A stretch of DNA of 64,000 nt from Bradysia coprophila (Eukaryota > Arthropoda > Insecta > Diptera > Sciaridae). Positions 20,803-32,139 of this stretch are shown here, piece after piece (position 1 is the first letter of the stretch; the number at the start of each line of letters is the position of its first letter). The notes beneath the pieces are model-generated. The model made no database searches. It was not told where the DNA came from and was given only the letters and a program-made list of their open reading frames with translations. The stretch is from positions 2,836,826 through 2,900,825 of the forward strand of contig NW_023503325.1 in assembly GCF_014529535.1 (NCBI RefSeq), in the 5' to 3' direction. Both the position numbers and the translations under genes were made by a program.

Positions 20803-22999
20803 TCATGCTTTCGAGATAAAATTAATGCAGCCGTATTGACCCGTTTCCATCCACATAGGATCCTTTTTCGACAACTCGTTTGATACATTTAGGTCAACTT
20901 CGCACACAATGTCCGCCTTTACAGTTCTCAGTGCACACAAATTTGTTGGTCTGAACCCTAAAAGAGCGGTGGACAAAATTGTAGTTCCTGATCATTTCGA
21001 CAGTTCATCCATTCATATACACAAACCTCGCAACACCGTTTCGAACGTCGAATCAAATGACCAATTAAAATCGCCCAGCAGTTTTCGATAGTTCAGGTCA
21101 CCTTTGAAAATCAGCAAATCCGAACTGGACAGATCATCGTACAATTTGCGATCGGTCTCTTTCATTCGATAAAATTCATGCGGTCCTGTCCAGAAGTACT
21201 CATTTTCGATCAAAACAATTTTGCCAGCCATCCGGTATTCATCCAATTTTTTTCCGAAGCTCGATAAATGTAGATCGTCATGTTCAGCCATTGTCTTGAA
21301 TGTCCAGTGAAAATCGAAGGCATTAACATCGGATATAAACCACGGAATCGCTTTGATGTGGAATCGAATCGTTGACGCAAGTTGATTGTCCAAAAGGAAG
21401 CTCGCTAACACTAAGTCCGTGAACAGTTCATAGCCAGCATTATCCAAAATAAAATCGATCGTCTGGCCGCTCTGGCCGTTGATAATGCAATTCCAAATGT
21501 CCTTGGATCGGTCGACCAGAATAAACGGATTCAATGCATCAATTTGAAGAAATGGATTGCCACTTTGTTTGATCTCCTTTCCCACCGATATGGACAGATC
21601 ACATCGATTTCCCCAAAGATCTAACTAAAACACAATGTTGGATATGATGAGAGTGCGTAGTAGTATAAAACGGTGTGTCTGTTCAAACCTTTAATATGCG
21701 CGTAAAAGATTCTTCTAAATCGGATGGTGACTTCGAAGCTTTACTTTGAAATTCATTTACATGTTGAACAACTTGACTCATTGCACCAAATGAATTGATT
21801 AGGGCGTTCGTTTTCTGATGTCGAAAGTAGTCGAAATCTTTCAACGTTTCTCTGAAAAAAGGAGAACGTCATGAATTCACCACCGATCATTCACATTGTG
21901 CAGACTTTATCATACGTGTCCTCGAAAAACGACTTAAGTTTCCTGTACATATAACATTCCGCATACAACCAGGTTGTCTTGAAATACGAATTATTATCGT
22001 CGTTCAACGTAGATAAGAATTCGTTCCACTGTAATCGGTCGGTTCCTAGCGAGAGAAGTGTTTTTTTTTATAAGTTTCGCCTCTAAATTCTTCTATTTTA
22101 ATTAACATACCGTCACCATCAAATTTTTCCATAACCTTATCAGTTTGAAGTTCATATTTGAGCTTAGACAGGTTTGATTGGACGATTTTGATATCATTTT
22201 TACTTTGCTGCAAAGAAAAAGGGAAAACAATTTTTAGTGACCACTTTAACCGTACTTAAGGTTCGGTTGTCTGTTCTCAATTGACCAGCCCAAATGACCA
22301 GCCGAATTATTTTTTTAAATGAGAAGATAAAATGAACGACAAATCAGCCAACAATCCAGACGCCAATAGTTATTTACGTATCTTTTGGATGGAGATTTTA
22401 GGCAATTTCACGAGTCTATCTGGGAGGTACTGGCTAACAATTCTGGAATTTTCAACATTCGGCTAGTACGGCCTTGAGGTATGTTACAACTAATGAAGTA
22501 AAAGATTTCGTTGAAAATATTTAGATCAAAATGAGCAACAGATCCCACCATATTACACTGCCGATATGCTAGCCGTCTGTGAAGGGCTAATTAAAATTTG
22601 CTTGTGAAATGCGATCACACACCCACAGACCTGCTTAAGGAGGCCATTACCGAATAGACAAAATATTGTTTCAAGAACTTAATTCACAATTTAATACCTC
22701 ATTTCCGTCGGACAACACGTCTTTCTCCTTAGACAAATAATCCAGAATTTGTGTCAATATCACCGGCAGTCGTTCCTTAATTGTATAGTAGCCAAAGCTC
22801 CTGTAGTTATTGAAATGACATTGAAAATATTGCAGAACCAAAAAAAAATTAAATCTCACAAAATAGCAACAATAAATGTTGTGCCAATCAACAAATATTT
22901 TTCAACTTTTCTCACTTACTTTTTAAATCTTCCGGATAATGGGACATTGATCGGTGTCTCCGAATCAACAATTTGGTACTTTAGATCGAATTCGGTCAT
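20803..22999 (-). CDS. ARMT1-type damage-control phosphatase / protein-glutamate O-methyltransferase (DUF89), complete
   Basis: Metal-dependent phosphatase of the DUF89 family, subfamily III, thought to clear reactive sugar phosphates such as fructose-1-phosphate; a carboxyl methyltransferase role has also been claimed for the vertebrate protein. Seven exons: 22999-22920, 22800-22698, 22207-22111, 22045-21916, 21851-21689, 21624-21027 and 20957-20803. All junctions are GT/AG and in phase, giving 441 residues, the same as human ARMT1. The N-terminus is MTEFDLKYQI, followed by SFGYYTIKERLPVILTQILD and WLYAECYMYRKL in the helical domain. The metal-binding motif DFILDNAGYELFTD puts Asp252/Asn253 at the expected place, and FKGDLNYRKLLGD (about 364-376) is the second motif. 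The end is LCALRTVKADIVCEVD and a short tail. AATAAA lies about 30 bp past the stop (20774-20769). Cytosolic, no signal peptide. Confidence 0.93.
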
Positions 23000-23487
23000 T
23001 TTATGCTGCTAACTATATTTTATGCTTTCTAGTATTTTATGCTAATTAAACATTAATTCTACAAAAGGGTTTCTTCGTTTGCGAAATATGTCTATATTTA
23101 ATCGGTAAATAAACTCATATGGTTCGCAACATATGTCATCATTGAATTAGAACTAAAGTCACTATAGCACTTGCACTCGTTAATGCAGTTTTTGTTCAAT
23201 GGCGGCTATTTTCAAATTTGTTTTTGATTTTGGTGTAGTGGGTTCTATGTTTTTGGTTTTTCGTCTAGAAAGTATCGATGAACACGTCATGTTAAAAACT
23301 CGAGTGAATTTTTCCTTTTGTACTAGCAGATGCCAAACAACTTTTATTCATAAGATAATGATGAATCTTGGGATAAATGTTATCACAGTTCAGATGTCGA
23401 AGTAACTGATTACAGCAACATTCTACTGTCATTTCTTTCCGTCTGTTGATTTCCTAACATAGATATAATAAATTTTCATTTCGTTCA
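23000..23487. other. Upstream region of ARMT1, no gene
   Basis: A 68-codon open frame (23199-23405, +) has no recognisable feature. The stretch near 23165-23200 (CACTTGCACTCGTTAATG) resembles part of the repeat at 18.73 kb, suggesting old mobile DNA. Promoter elements were not identified. Confidence 0.35.
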
Positions 23488-24042
23488 GAGGGATTCTTCT
23501 GAAAAACAGAAGACCGAAATCGGACGCATTTTCTATTGGAACTTTTTATATGTGCCCATTAAGGTGTTCGACCCCAGAAGCCAAAACCACTTTCAAAAAA
23601 TTCTTCGAAGCTTGTGTGGCTAGTGTGAGGTGATCAAAAACCGAAAACATGCACTTTTCTTACAAAAATTTCTCCAGTTACACGAGTCGTACAGGGTCGT
23701 CTGGGGTGGCATTAGAAAGGCAATTGCATGTACTTCCGGGGCAAATAGGGTCTTATTGGGTTTAAAATTGATCCACACTGAGATATGCACAGTTGAAGTT
23801 TTCAACCGAAAAAACACTGAAAACTTACACTTTTCTTACAGAAATTTCTCGAGGTACACGAAACGTACAGGGTCGTATGTGGTGTCATTAGAAAGGTAAT
23901 TGCATATACAGTGGCAAGCTTCGAAGAATTTTTTTGAAAGTGGTTTTGGCTTCTAGGATCGAATACCTTAATGGGCACATATAAAAAATTCCAATAGAAA
24001 ATGCGTCCGATTTCGGTCTTCTGTTTTTCATAAGAATCCCTC
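23488..24042. mobile_element. 555-bp foldback element with internal direct repeat
   Basis: Arms 23488-23614 and 23935-24042 are reverse complements (GGATTCTTCTGAAAAACAGA at one end, CATAAGAATCCCTC at the other, AAGCTTCGAAGAATT inside). Between them two tandem copies of about 110 bp, near 23639-23750 and 23811-23925, share TACACTTTTCTTACA-like and CGTACAGGGTCGT segments. Short frames inside have no coding signature. Confidence 0.75.
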
Positions 24043-24373
24043 CCAACGTGATACGACAGCGATTCGAAGTGGTGAAACGAAGAAGTGTTCGGCGATACTA
24101 TTTATTAACTAATTAATGTATCAATTTTATTAGTTGATATAAATGAGTGGTTATGACTCGTGATGACCACCCAACCTGGTCTTAAATGAATTTTCGTTCG
24201 AATATAAAAGAAATTAAAATATAATTTTTTCTTATGCAGGAATCGTTGGTAACTTTTCCGGAAATCTCTAAATCCTAAAGGGTTCATACAAGGAGAGAAA
24301 AATGAAATTCGATATGTTTACTAATTTGTGAGTTGTTGTGGTTTGTAATTGATTCCACAAGAATTTTGTTGAT

Positions 24374-24471
24374 CAAATGAAGATCTAGATTTTTATTTTA
24401 TGAATTAAAGTTAGACACGCGCTTGTAACAAGAAGGAAATAATAAAATAAAAAAATCTAGGTTTTCATTTG
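24374..24471. repeat. Hairpin MITE
   Basis: CAAATGAAGATCTAGATTTT at the left end pairs with AAAATCTAGGTTTTCATTTG-like sequence at the right. About 98 bp in length. Confidence 0.6.
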
Positions 24472-24476
24472 AACGA

Positions 24477-24624
24477 ACCTTAGCACTTAAATGTCAATTT
24501 TGGCCTACGCATCCTTAAAATCGATTTTAGAAGACCCTTTGGCCAAAAATGTGCCATTGGCTTCACGGCTAAAAATCGATTTTAAGAATGTGTTTAGCCA
24601 AAAATTGACATTTAAGTGGTAAGG
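24477..24624. repeat. Hairpin MITE adjoining the previous one
   Basis: CCTTAGCACTTAAATGTCAA at the left and TTGACATTTAAGTGGTAAGG at the right form the outer arms. AAAATCGATTTTA occurs on both sides of the centre. Confidence 0.65.
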
Positions 24625-24629
24625 TGTAA

Positions 24630-25840
24630 AATCATATACAAACCACTACAACTCCCAATCACTTTGACTATTTTTGAGAAAACCTTTTCACATATTTTAA
24701 AAGGTTCTCTCTCGCTTTCACAAAAAAACATAGCTAACGCCGACCCGTACGAAACACCTATTCGTATCAAAAGCCTTTATTGTGAAACTCTTCATTTCTC
24801 TTACTTCATTTTCTTCTCTGCAGAAAAGCTATTCGTGCTTTAAAATCACTTGCATTATCCCCTCTTTGCCTTGTTATCATATACAAATAAATTGCCGGAG
24901 GCAATATAGACAGCCCCGTACGAAGTCAACTTTCATAAATTCCTATTTAAACAGCTATATACCGCTATATTTACCTATATTTCACTATAAATAAAAATTC
25001 CACAAATGAATTTGCTATTATGTAGCTCTACATGACTGTATATTGCTCAATATAGCTGTACATATATATATATAGAAGTCAACATATGGGATTCCTAAAA
25101 CCCCCCACACAAAAGAAATTACTTCTCTGTTAAAAGAAACTCTCTAAGTACCATTTTTCCCAAGATATTTCCATTTTACTAAAATCCAATATGGCCGCCG
25201 GAAGCCATTTTGTTAGGAGACCTGAAATAGTACTGACGATTCACATTTATTTACCTTTCAAACAAAACAAAATCATGAAATTCGGTCAAAATTTACTCGA
25301 GATATTGACAAAATACTCCACGTTCACTGTACGGCCGAGTAGCCACATATAAGCTCACTCCAAGAGACCTAGCTCACGCTCCGGAGAACATAATTTCAAA
25401 AACTTTTTTTTTCCTGATTGGTACGGTCAATACCTATCCAATAAAGCTAAAACAGACGAAATATGTTCAAATGTGGCCGATCTAAAAGCAAACACTGCTT
25501 GCCGCCCTGTGCCTGTTTCACACCAAGGGCTCTAACTCACGAGTCGGTCTTGTAAATACCTTTTAGGTAAAATAAATAAAAAGAATTTGACTTCAATATA
25601 TTTGATCCGCAAAGTACACAAATTAATAAGATTAAAAAATCATCAATTTGATGTATAATTTCAAGAAAGTAACGTATGTCAACGATTGATAAATGATTAG
25701 GACAGGCGGTTTAAACGACAACAGCTCCGTCTAGGACGAAATTTGTAATTTAGCCATCGTCTTTTTATTCAAATGTTGTCTGTAAGATACGCAAAAAATT
25801 TTATATAATTTTTTTTTTCGTCCATGAGTGTCTGATTTAT
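24630..25840. other. Intergenic, no gene recognised
   Basis: Two 70-75 codon frames (24616-24994) lack motifs. A (TA)n run sits near 25060-25075. Nothing else stands out. Confidence 0.4.
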
Positions 25841-25846
25841 GGCGAC

Positions 25847-27143
25847 TTACGAAACTGTGCAACTTTTAACTTCATTGACTTTACAAGTAACATCTGAAGC
25901 TGAAGTAGTGGCAGCAGATAAAGTATTTCCATTTGAAGACACTTCAAGTTTTTTCAATTCTTTCTCGGTTAATATTACGGAAAGAATGTTCTCTGGTTGT
26001 TTGTCGACCAGGCTTTTGTTAATTTTATCTTTGATTTTCTTTAATTTATTGAACATATCAGTAATTTGGCTTTTTTCTAATTCGCCGAACATGTTGTACT
26101 CTTTGTGCCAAAAGGACATTAATTTGCCTTGCTCTAACGTTTTCAAGAGAATGTCAAACATTTCCGAAAATAAGACGCCAAGCGATTTTTTCCAATAGTC
26201 ATTGTCTTGTTTCTTTCGTTGATGAAGGAATATAACTTTGATATAGTAGCTCTTCAAATTGGTTAAACTATGCGTGTCCCGAATTTTCTTAAATATCCTT
26301 ATCAATTGCTTCAACGTCTGAGTATCACGAAGATACTCTCTTTCAATATCAGCATAGCTGCAAGTCCATTCTTGATTTTGTTTCTTGACGGTTTTACTCG
26401 GTTTCGCTATTGCGTTCCAGTTTTTTGATGTAAGGAACGGTGGCGTAAAGTCAGCAAACCATTTTTTCTGGAAATCAAACGCCAACGCTCCAACAAAGTC
26501 TATGGAAAAGTGACCAGTCGTACCATGCTCACATTTTGTAATTGTCAGGTCTAACGTTACGGCGGGACCATTCGACGAATGCTTTACGCTGTACTCGCTT
26601 TTACCGATTCGAAATACGCTGTTGCTGTTTTTCACAACGTCGTAGATTAAGTTCCGTAACCAGCCCAAAACTTTGTCTTGCAATAGGTACCCGTCATTGT
26701 CTATTAACGTCTTGTAATTCTTCTCCTCGATTGTTGACCATTTCAATTTAATTCCATCCCTGACGTTAATTTTAACAAAACCGGGTCTTGATTTCTCCAC
26801 AATCGGATCCGGAAAATCCAATATCATGAGTGAATCATATTCATTTGGTTGACCGACTTTAATACGATCTGTTCAATACGAAAAGAGAACCTGCGTTCAA
26901 AACGGAATGAAATTCGTAGATAAATTTCATTGACTAACCTGCGTAGCTACCGGCTAATTGTTGTCGTTTGAAAACCTTCGTGAAAAACTCATCGATTCCA
27001 CCCATAGACTCAGTGACATGTTTGTACACTTTAATAAAGTGTTCGGTGAACAGTCGTTTTTCATTGGCTTCCAGATTGATGAACAATTTATGGACCTTTT
27101 GGAATTGGAGCTCTAAAGGTTTCCAGTCAACTGTACCACTCAT
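25847..27143 (-). CDS. cGAS-like receptor (cGLR), Mab-21-type nucleotidyltransferase, complete
   Basis: Cytosolic innate-immune sensor of the cGAS/Mab-21 nucleotidyltransferase family; relatives make cyclic dinucleotides after binding nucleic acid and activate STING. Two exons, 27143-26939 and 26868-25847, joined across a 70-nt phase-1 intron, give 408 residues. Helical spine at 1-60, then the activation loop LAGSYADRIKV (about 63-73) and the first catalytic pair in PNEYDSLMIL (Glu78, Asp80). GPAVTL (about 169-174) precedes FSIDFVGALAFDFQKKWF, which supplies the third acidic residue (Asp192). C-terminal lobe: EWTCSYADIEREYL, then directly LKQLIRIFKKIRD, so the cysteine/histidine zinc thumb of vertebrate cGAS is absent, as in fly cGLR1, which senses double-stranded RNA. 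FGELEKSQ and a Lys-rich helix follow. An in-frame ATG at 27206 would add 21 residues but has a poor start context. A single copy with all catalytic acids intact. Confidence 0.92.
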
Positions 27144-28129
27144 ATTTTTATCAATACACGCCAAAATTATTACGATTAAATTAATATTCACTTGTGCCTT
27201 GTACATATGCGAAAATGCAACTAAACTTAGACCGCCGCGATACGACCGGCGATATGTATACCAATAAATATTTTTCTTCTGTCGAGCACAGCTGTTATTT
27301 GTGTGTATTGACGGTGAATGAGATACGAGTTTTCTTACATGAATGCTTGAAGAAGAAAGTATACTTATATGTATCCGAACCGGCGACTATAGGAATAGAG
27401 ATATTTATAATGGCAGTTTGTGTGCGATAAAACTCAGTGGCGTTACGAAAAGTGCAAAAATGCAGAGAAGTTTTCGTACGTGCGCTTGCGGTGTGATCAG
27501 CCTTATTCTCTCCCCTCTACTCCACTGTTATAAAGCACTAATTGGATAAAAATATTGGTAAACTGATTTGTTTTTAACGATCAACCGAAACTAATAACGT
27601 TATTCCCATCCGTTTTTTACCGAAAATTTTAGATTAACACTCGAACAAACTAATTTTGTATTGAAATAGCCTTCAAGGTCAAGGTGGAGCTCAGTTTGCC
27701 CGTTTTTAATTTACTAAAAACTAAAACATCTTTTATCTTAGTACTTTTTGATTATCAATAATCGATACTCATCCGATTATCAAATATCGATATTTATCGA
27801 TCATCGCCGAGCTTATCTAATTCGTAATTGGACTCAGGCTCGAGTTCTGATTCAGAAGACGAAAAGGTGGACAACAAAATTCAGACACATTAACAACCAG
27901 GGCCGAATTAAAAATTCCACATAATGTCACATAATAAAAGCATTGAACATCCCCATAGCACTAAACCAAGCCCTAGAACAGATTTTCTAAACGGATATTT
28001 AATCTCTCCGTCCACAAAAAATTCTTACCATCCCTAGATGTCTAAAAATGATTTTAAAAATTTTCTAAAATTCGTTAACAACTTGCGCCACAATTCCTGT
28101 TTTTGTTTGAGACTTAGATCTAGTATAAT
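27144..28129. other. Upstream region of the cGLR gene
   Basis: No further gene recognised. Short frames at 27194-27549 (+) have no motifs. The promoter of the receptor should lie here, but I could not point to a TATA box, NF-kappaB or STAT site with confidence. Confidence 0.35.
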
Positions 28130-28331
28130 CACGCCAGAGTAAAGTAAACCAGGCAGGAGCTCATGATTTGCCGAGTGACCTGAATTATCCAGTAGCCTTA
28201 TTTTTTTGCGAATAAAATTTTTCAATTTATGTCAGTGTTTATTTGAGTTCATTTTCATACAGTGTATTAGGTCTTTTATTTGACGTTTCAAAAATGAACC
28301 GTTCGTGCCTGGTTTATTTTACTCTGCCGTG
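28130..28331. mobile_element. hAT-like MITE family 'CACGGCAGAG', copy 1
   Basis: 202 bp with termini CACG(C/G)CAGAGTAAA and TTTACTCTGCCGTG. The subterminal AACCAGGCAGGAGC is mirrored by CGTGCCTGGTTTATTTTACT on the other side. It is flanked by a perfect 8-bp duplication AGTATAAT (28122-28129 and 28332-28339), diagnostic of a hAT-type insertion. Other copies are at 45254-45454 and 60436-60613. Non-coding. Confidence 0.88.
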
Positions 28332-28339
28332 AGTATAAT

Positions 28340-29093
28340 AGTCCCATAAAATCGAGAAATCAATACTAACTGGCGACGATGTTCCGCTTATTTTTGTTAA
28401 ATTAACTTTTTTTTGTGGAACGTTGCAAAATACCAAGGCTGTAAACTTTGTTGCAGCCTTGCAAAATACAGCAGATAATATTTCTCGAAGATTTATATTT
28501 TCGTCCAGTGCAGGCCTACCTATTTAATCTATCACGAAAATTAATTCAGAGATTAAAATTGAATCATGTTTCCTGCTTCGATGGCAATAATCACAGAGAA
28601 TCATTAGAGATATGCCAAATGATCGTCTTATCATCTTGTTGAAAATGATAATGGAAAAAATTTCTCGGAAATTGAACACAAATCTTCAAATCTAAAAGAC
28701 TTAAATGATTGGGAAAATGAACCGATAAGCCGCTAATGTAGTCTCGAATATTCGCGACCAGTTGTGGTCACTATCTAAGGTAAACAATATACCCTAGTAC
28801 GGCGGCTTCTGTGCGCGTTCGGATACAATGTATTAATTCCTTTTTTTTAATCACACAGTTGTAATATGTAATTCTGCATTTGTACGTGTATAGTGCATGA
28901 TTTTGCACATCGGCAGAGAACATACGCCTCACATTTTAATTTCTGAATATAAATATTTTATCTCGACAAATTTTCTCATGTTTATACATTAAGGGCATTC
29001 CCGTCACCATTGATCAGCTCTGATAAATTCACATCGTAGCGTTGAATCTACTCAAATCACGATATTCTCAATCAGGATTTTTCATAATATGGA
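28340..29093. other. Spacer, nothing recognised
   Basis: AT-rich. The only open frame (28448-28642) shows no motif. Confidence 0.35.
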
Positions 29094-29809
29094 AGCGTTG
29101 CACCTCCTTTAAGTCCCCGACAATTTTTGTGATGACAATTTTTGTGATGTCACAAATAATTTGTGACAACACAAAATATTTGTGACATCACAAAAATTGT
29201 CATCACAAAATATTTGTGATACGCAATATTTGTGATGTCACAAATATTTTGTGTTGTCACAAATTTTGAGAATCACAAATATTTTGTGATGCTCAATTTT
29301 TGTGATGTCACAAAATATTTGTGATAAAAACTTTTGTGATATTAGAAAACGGAAAAATATGGGTTATTCGTAAATTTTCATACAACAAAAACAAAGAAAA
29401 CTTAAGTTTCGCGGCGAAAATCAAATTTAAACTCGTAGCTCATAATAAAAAGAGGACCATTAAAGTAGTGGCCAAAAGTTGTCGCCAAAAAAAGCTTGTA
29501 ATCTCGCTACCTTTTTCAAATCTCATCAAATCCTTGGACTTATAGGAAAGTAAGTTTTGGTTATTATCACAGAAATACGCGTAAGTACAAAAAGTAAAAA
29601 TTCTCTATATAGGAGAATTTCGTATTTTTTGGCGACTACTTTATCCTATTAGGCAAAAGTAGTCGCCCAAAATAAAAGCTAATAGAGATCGCTCTATTAG
29701 AGATCTCGTTACATTATGTAAAAGGGAAAATGCTATGGGTTCGTTCTATTAGAGTTTTCGTTACAATTTGTAAAAGGGGCAATCCTGTGAGGTCGAACTA
29801 AATGCCTTT

Positions 29810-30688
29810 CGTAATGTAACGTAATGTATCTCGTAAAAGGCGTCATGGAGAGCGGACGTGTTTCATCACAGCTCTCATAAACAAATTATTTCTTGTGCAA
29901 CTTCATTTATTCTGTGACAATTTTCTTAATTTTAATAATTTTACATCCGTGATTAATAGTGAACAGTGATTCCACCTTGCAATTTTATAGATTTTTGACA
30001 AAATCAAAATTTATTTCTTTTCATTTTTCAACTCGCTATACAATTGTGTATGAATTTGGTCTTTTGTGTGTGACCTTTGTAATATTTTAATTGTTTGCGT
30101 ACATGTGCTTCGAGTGAGTAAAAATCAGTGTTTCGAATTGGATCGCTAAATGCCATCATAATGCGATGAGTGATGCAATTGGTTCGAAAGAACTTTTGCC
30201 GGAAGGCGTAATGGTTGGTCTCTCATAAAGTCCGACTTTAATGTTCCTAGGAACTTTTTGGCCTTTGGGCTTTCGGTTCGAATGTGAACTTTTCTTTTGT
30301 TTTACAGATTTGGACATTCATTTATTTGTCTCTTCTACATGAAAAACAATGCAGCTTAAATTACATTTATGCTGTGTGTATGTATGTATGTGTCATTGTT
30401 GTTTTTAGTGTTCGGGAACACAATGACTTCGTTTTTATTGTCACGCTTTCATTACTAATAATATGAAAAAATATGTTGACAAAACCGAATGCTTTCTCAG
30501 GTGCGGCCTGGAGAAACAGATCTTTGCAACCGAAGGAAATTCCAAACTACTTAGCTAGCTTGGATGATCCCAAAAAACTTCAAATGTCTAACCAAAAAAA
30601 TAGTGAGCACAATAGGCCCAACGGAGGCCTCCGTGCGCGTTCTGCACAGAAATGAGCAGAACAACACTACCCTTAATAAAAAAAAAAA
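29810..30688 (+). mobile_element. Poly(A)-tailed insertion of about 880 bp nested in the left arm
   Basis: The left arm of the host element is interrupted exactly here. The decamer AAATGCCTTT occurs before (29800-29809) and after (30689-30698) the insert, while the uninterrupted right arm has it once (complement near 31272-31281). The insert ends in a run of A (about 15, 30676-30690), preceded by AATAAA. This is the pattern of target-primed retroposition. It contains no reverse transcriptase and no gene I recognise; a 60-codon frame at 30473-30655 is anonymous. It could be a SINE, a 3' LINE tail or a processed copy of a transcript. Confidence 0.7.
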
Positions 30689-30689
30689 A

Positions 30690-30905
30690 AATGCCTTTAC
30701 GGCGTGAAGAGTTACACAGACTAATTATGAGACGATGCGAGAAAAAAAAATTAACTCCTAAGTTACCGACACCGTTCCGGCGCCCGGCTCGCATTGCGGC
30801 CCTCCGCTTCGCTCCGGGGCAATGGGCCGGATCGCTCGGCGTGTTAAAACGCCTTTTTATGTGCAATGAGAATTGGTATTCATTCGTAAAAAGATGAATT
30901 CTGTA
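30690..30905. repeat. GC-rich block of the foldback arm (left copy)
   Basis: A stretch near 30768-30850 (GCGCCCGGCTCGCATTGCGG and CCGGATCGCTCGGCGTG) is far richer in GC than the surrounding DNA and recurs inverted at 31120-31200. Both copies sit in an open frame beginning MPLRREELHRL, but the frame is repeated only because the arm is, and no domain is seen. Confidence 0.6.
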
Positions 30906-32139
30906 GGAACGAACGAAACTCCTTTACGTTACATTTCGTAAAAGGATAAATTCCGTAGGAACGAACTAAACGCCCTTACGGCGAGAAGAATTACATAGGC
31001 TAATTATAATTATCTGAAAAATTATATTTTTTATTTGAAACATAAAATTTTTTAATAAAAATACAGAATTCATCTTTTTACGAAATGGATACCAATTTTC
31101 ATTGCACATAAAAAAGCGTTTTAACACGCCGAGCGATCCGGCCCATTGCCCCGGAGCGAAGCGGAGGGCCGCAATGCGAGCCGGGCGCCGGAACGGTGTC
31201 GGTAACTTAGGAGTTAATTTTTTTTTCTCGCATCGTCTCGTAATTAGTCTGTGTAACTCTTCACGCCGTAAAGGCATTTAGTTCGACCTCACAGGATTGC
31301 CCTTTTACAAATTGTAACGAAAACTCTAATAGAACGAACCCATAGCATTTTTCCTTTTACATAATGTAAGGAGATCTCTAATAGAACGATCTCTATTAGC
31401 TTTTATTTTGGGCGACTACTTTTGTCTAATAGGATAAAGTAGTCGCCAAAAGTTGTCGCCGAAAAATACAAAATCCTCCTATATATAGAATTTTCACTTT
31501 TTCCACTTACGCCTATTTCTGTGATAATAACCGAAACTTACTTTCCTATAAGTCCAAGGATTTGATGAGATTTGAAAAAGGTAGTGAGATTACAAGTTTT
31601 TTTTTGGCGACAACTTTTGGCCACTACTTTAATAAGGTCCCCGGTACCTCTTTTTATTATGAGCTACGAGTTTAAATTTGATTTTAGCCGCGAAACCACC
31701 ATCTATCCGCGCACTTATGCCGTTTAGCATTCCGTTTACGAACGAACAATGGAAGTTCCTCCAACTTTTTATTGTTATTAAAACGTAAACAAAGAACTAA
31801 ACGGTGTAAATGCGATTGTGGCTTAAATTTTCTTTGTTTTCGTTGTATGAAAATTTACGAATAACCCATATTTTTCCGTTTTGTAATATCACAAAATTTT
31901 TTATCACAAATATTTGTGATGCTCAAAATTTGTGACAACACAAAATATTTGTGACATCACAAATATTGAGTATCACAAATATTTTGTGATGACAATTTTT
32001 GTGATGTCACAAATATTTTGTGTTGTCACAAATTATTTGTGACATCACAAGAATTGTCATCACAAAAATTGTCGGTGACTTAAAGGAGGTAGCGTTGCAA
32101 CTTTTTTTTTCGGTTCAAGCTAAAACGCACTTCGGGCGT

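Larger units (their letters stand above)
29102..32090. mobile_element. Long-inverted-repeat (foldback/Mutator-like) element of about 3 kb
   Basis: Termini ACCTCCTTTAAGTC and GACTTAAAGGAGGT, flanked by AGCGTTGC on both sides (29094-29101 and 32091-32098; nine bases if the terminal A is excluded). The left arm, 29102-29809 plus 30689-30905, matches 31060-32090 in reverse complement. The outer 240 bp are made of alternating TTTGTGATGTCACAAA-type palindromes. Further in are a phrase ATGGGTTATTCGTAAATTTT, a block encoding KVVAKSCRQ-like frames, and a GC-rich core block on each side (30768-30850 and 31120-31200). The right arm has about 120 bp not present in the left. No transposase is visible, so it is non-autonomous. 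Long inverted repeats with an 8- or 9-bp duplication fit a hAT, P or Mutator-type transposase. Confidence 0.82.

Noticed and set aside
29116..29340. CRISPR-like array (regular TTTGTGAT repeats)
   Set aside because: Units are palindromic, unevenly spaced, lack distinct spacers, and form the inverted arm of a eukaryotic transposon.
30768..31200. Bacterial contamination indicated by GC-rich blocks
   Set aside because: The blocks are inverted copies inside symmetrical transposon arms of normal host composition, so they belong to the element.
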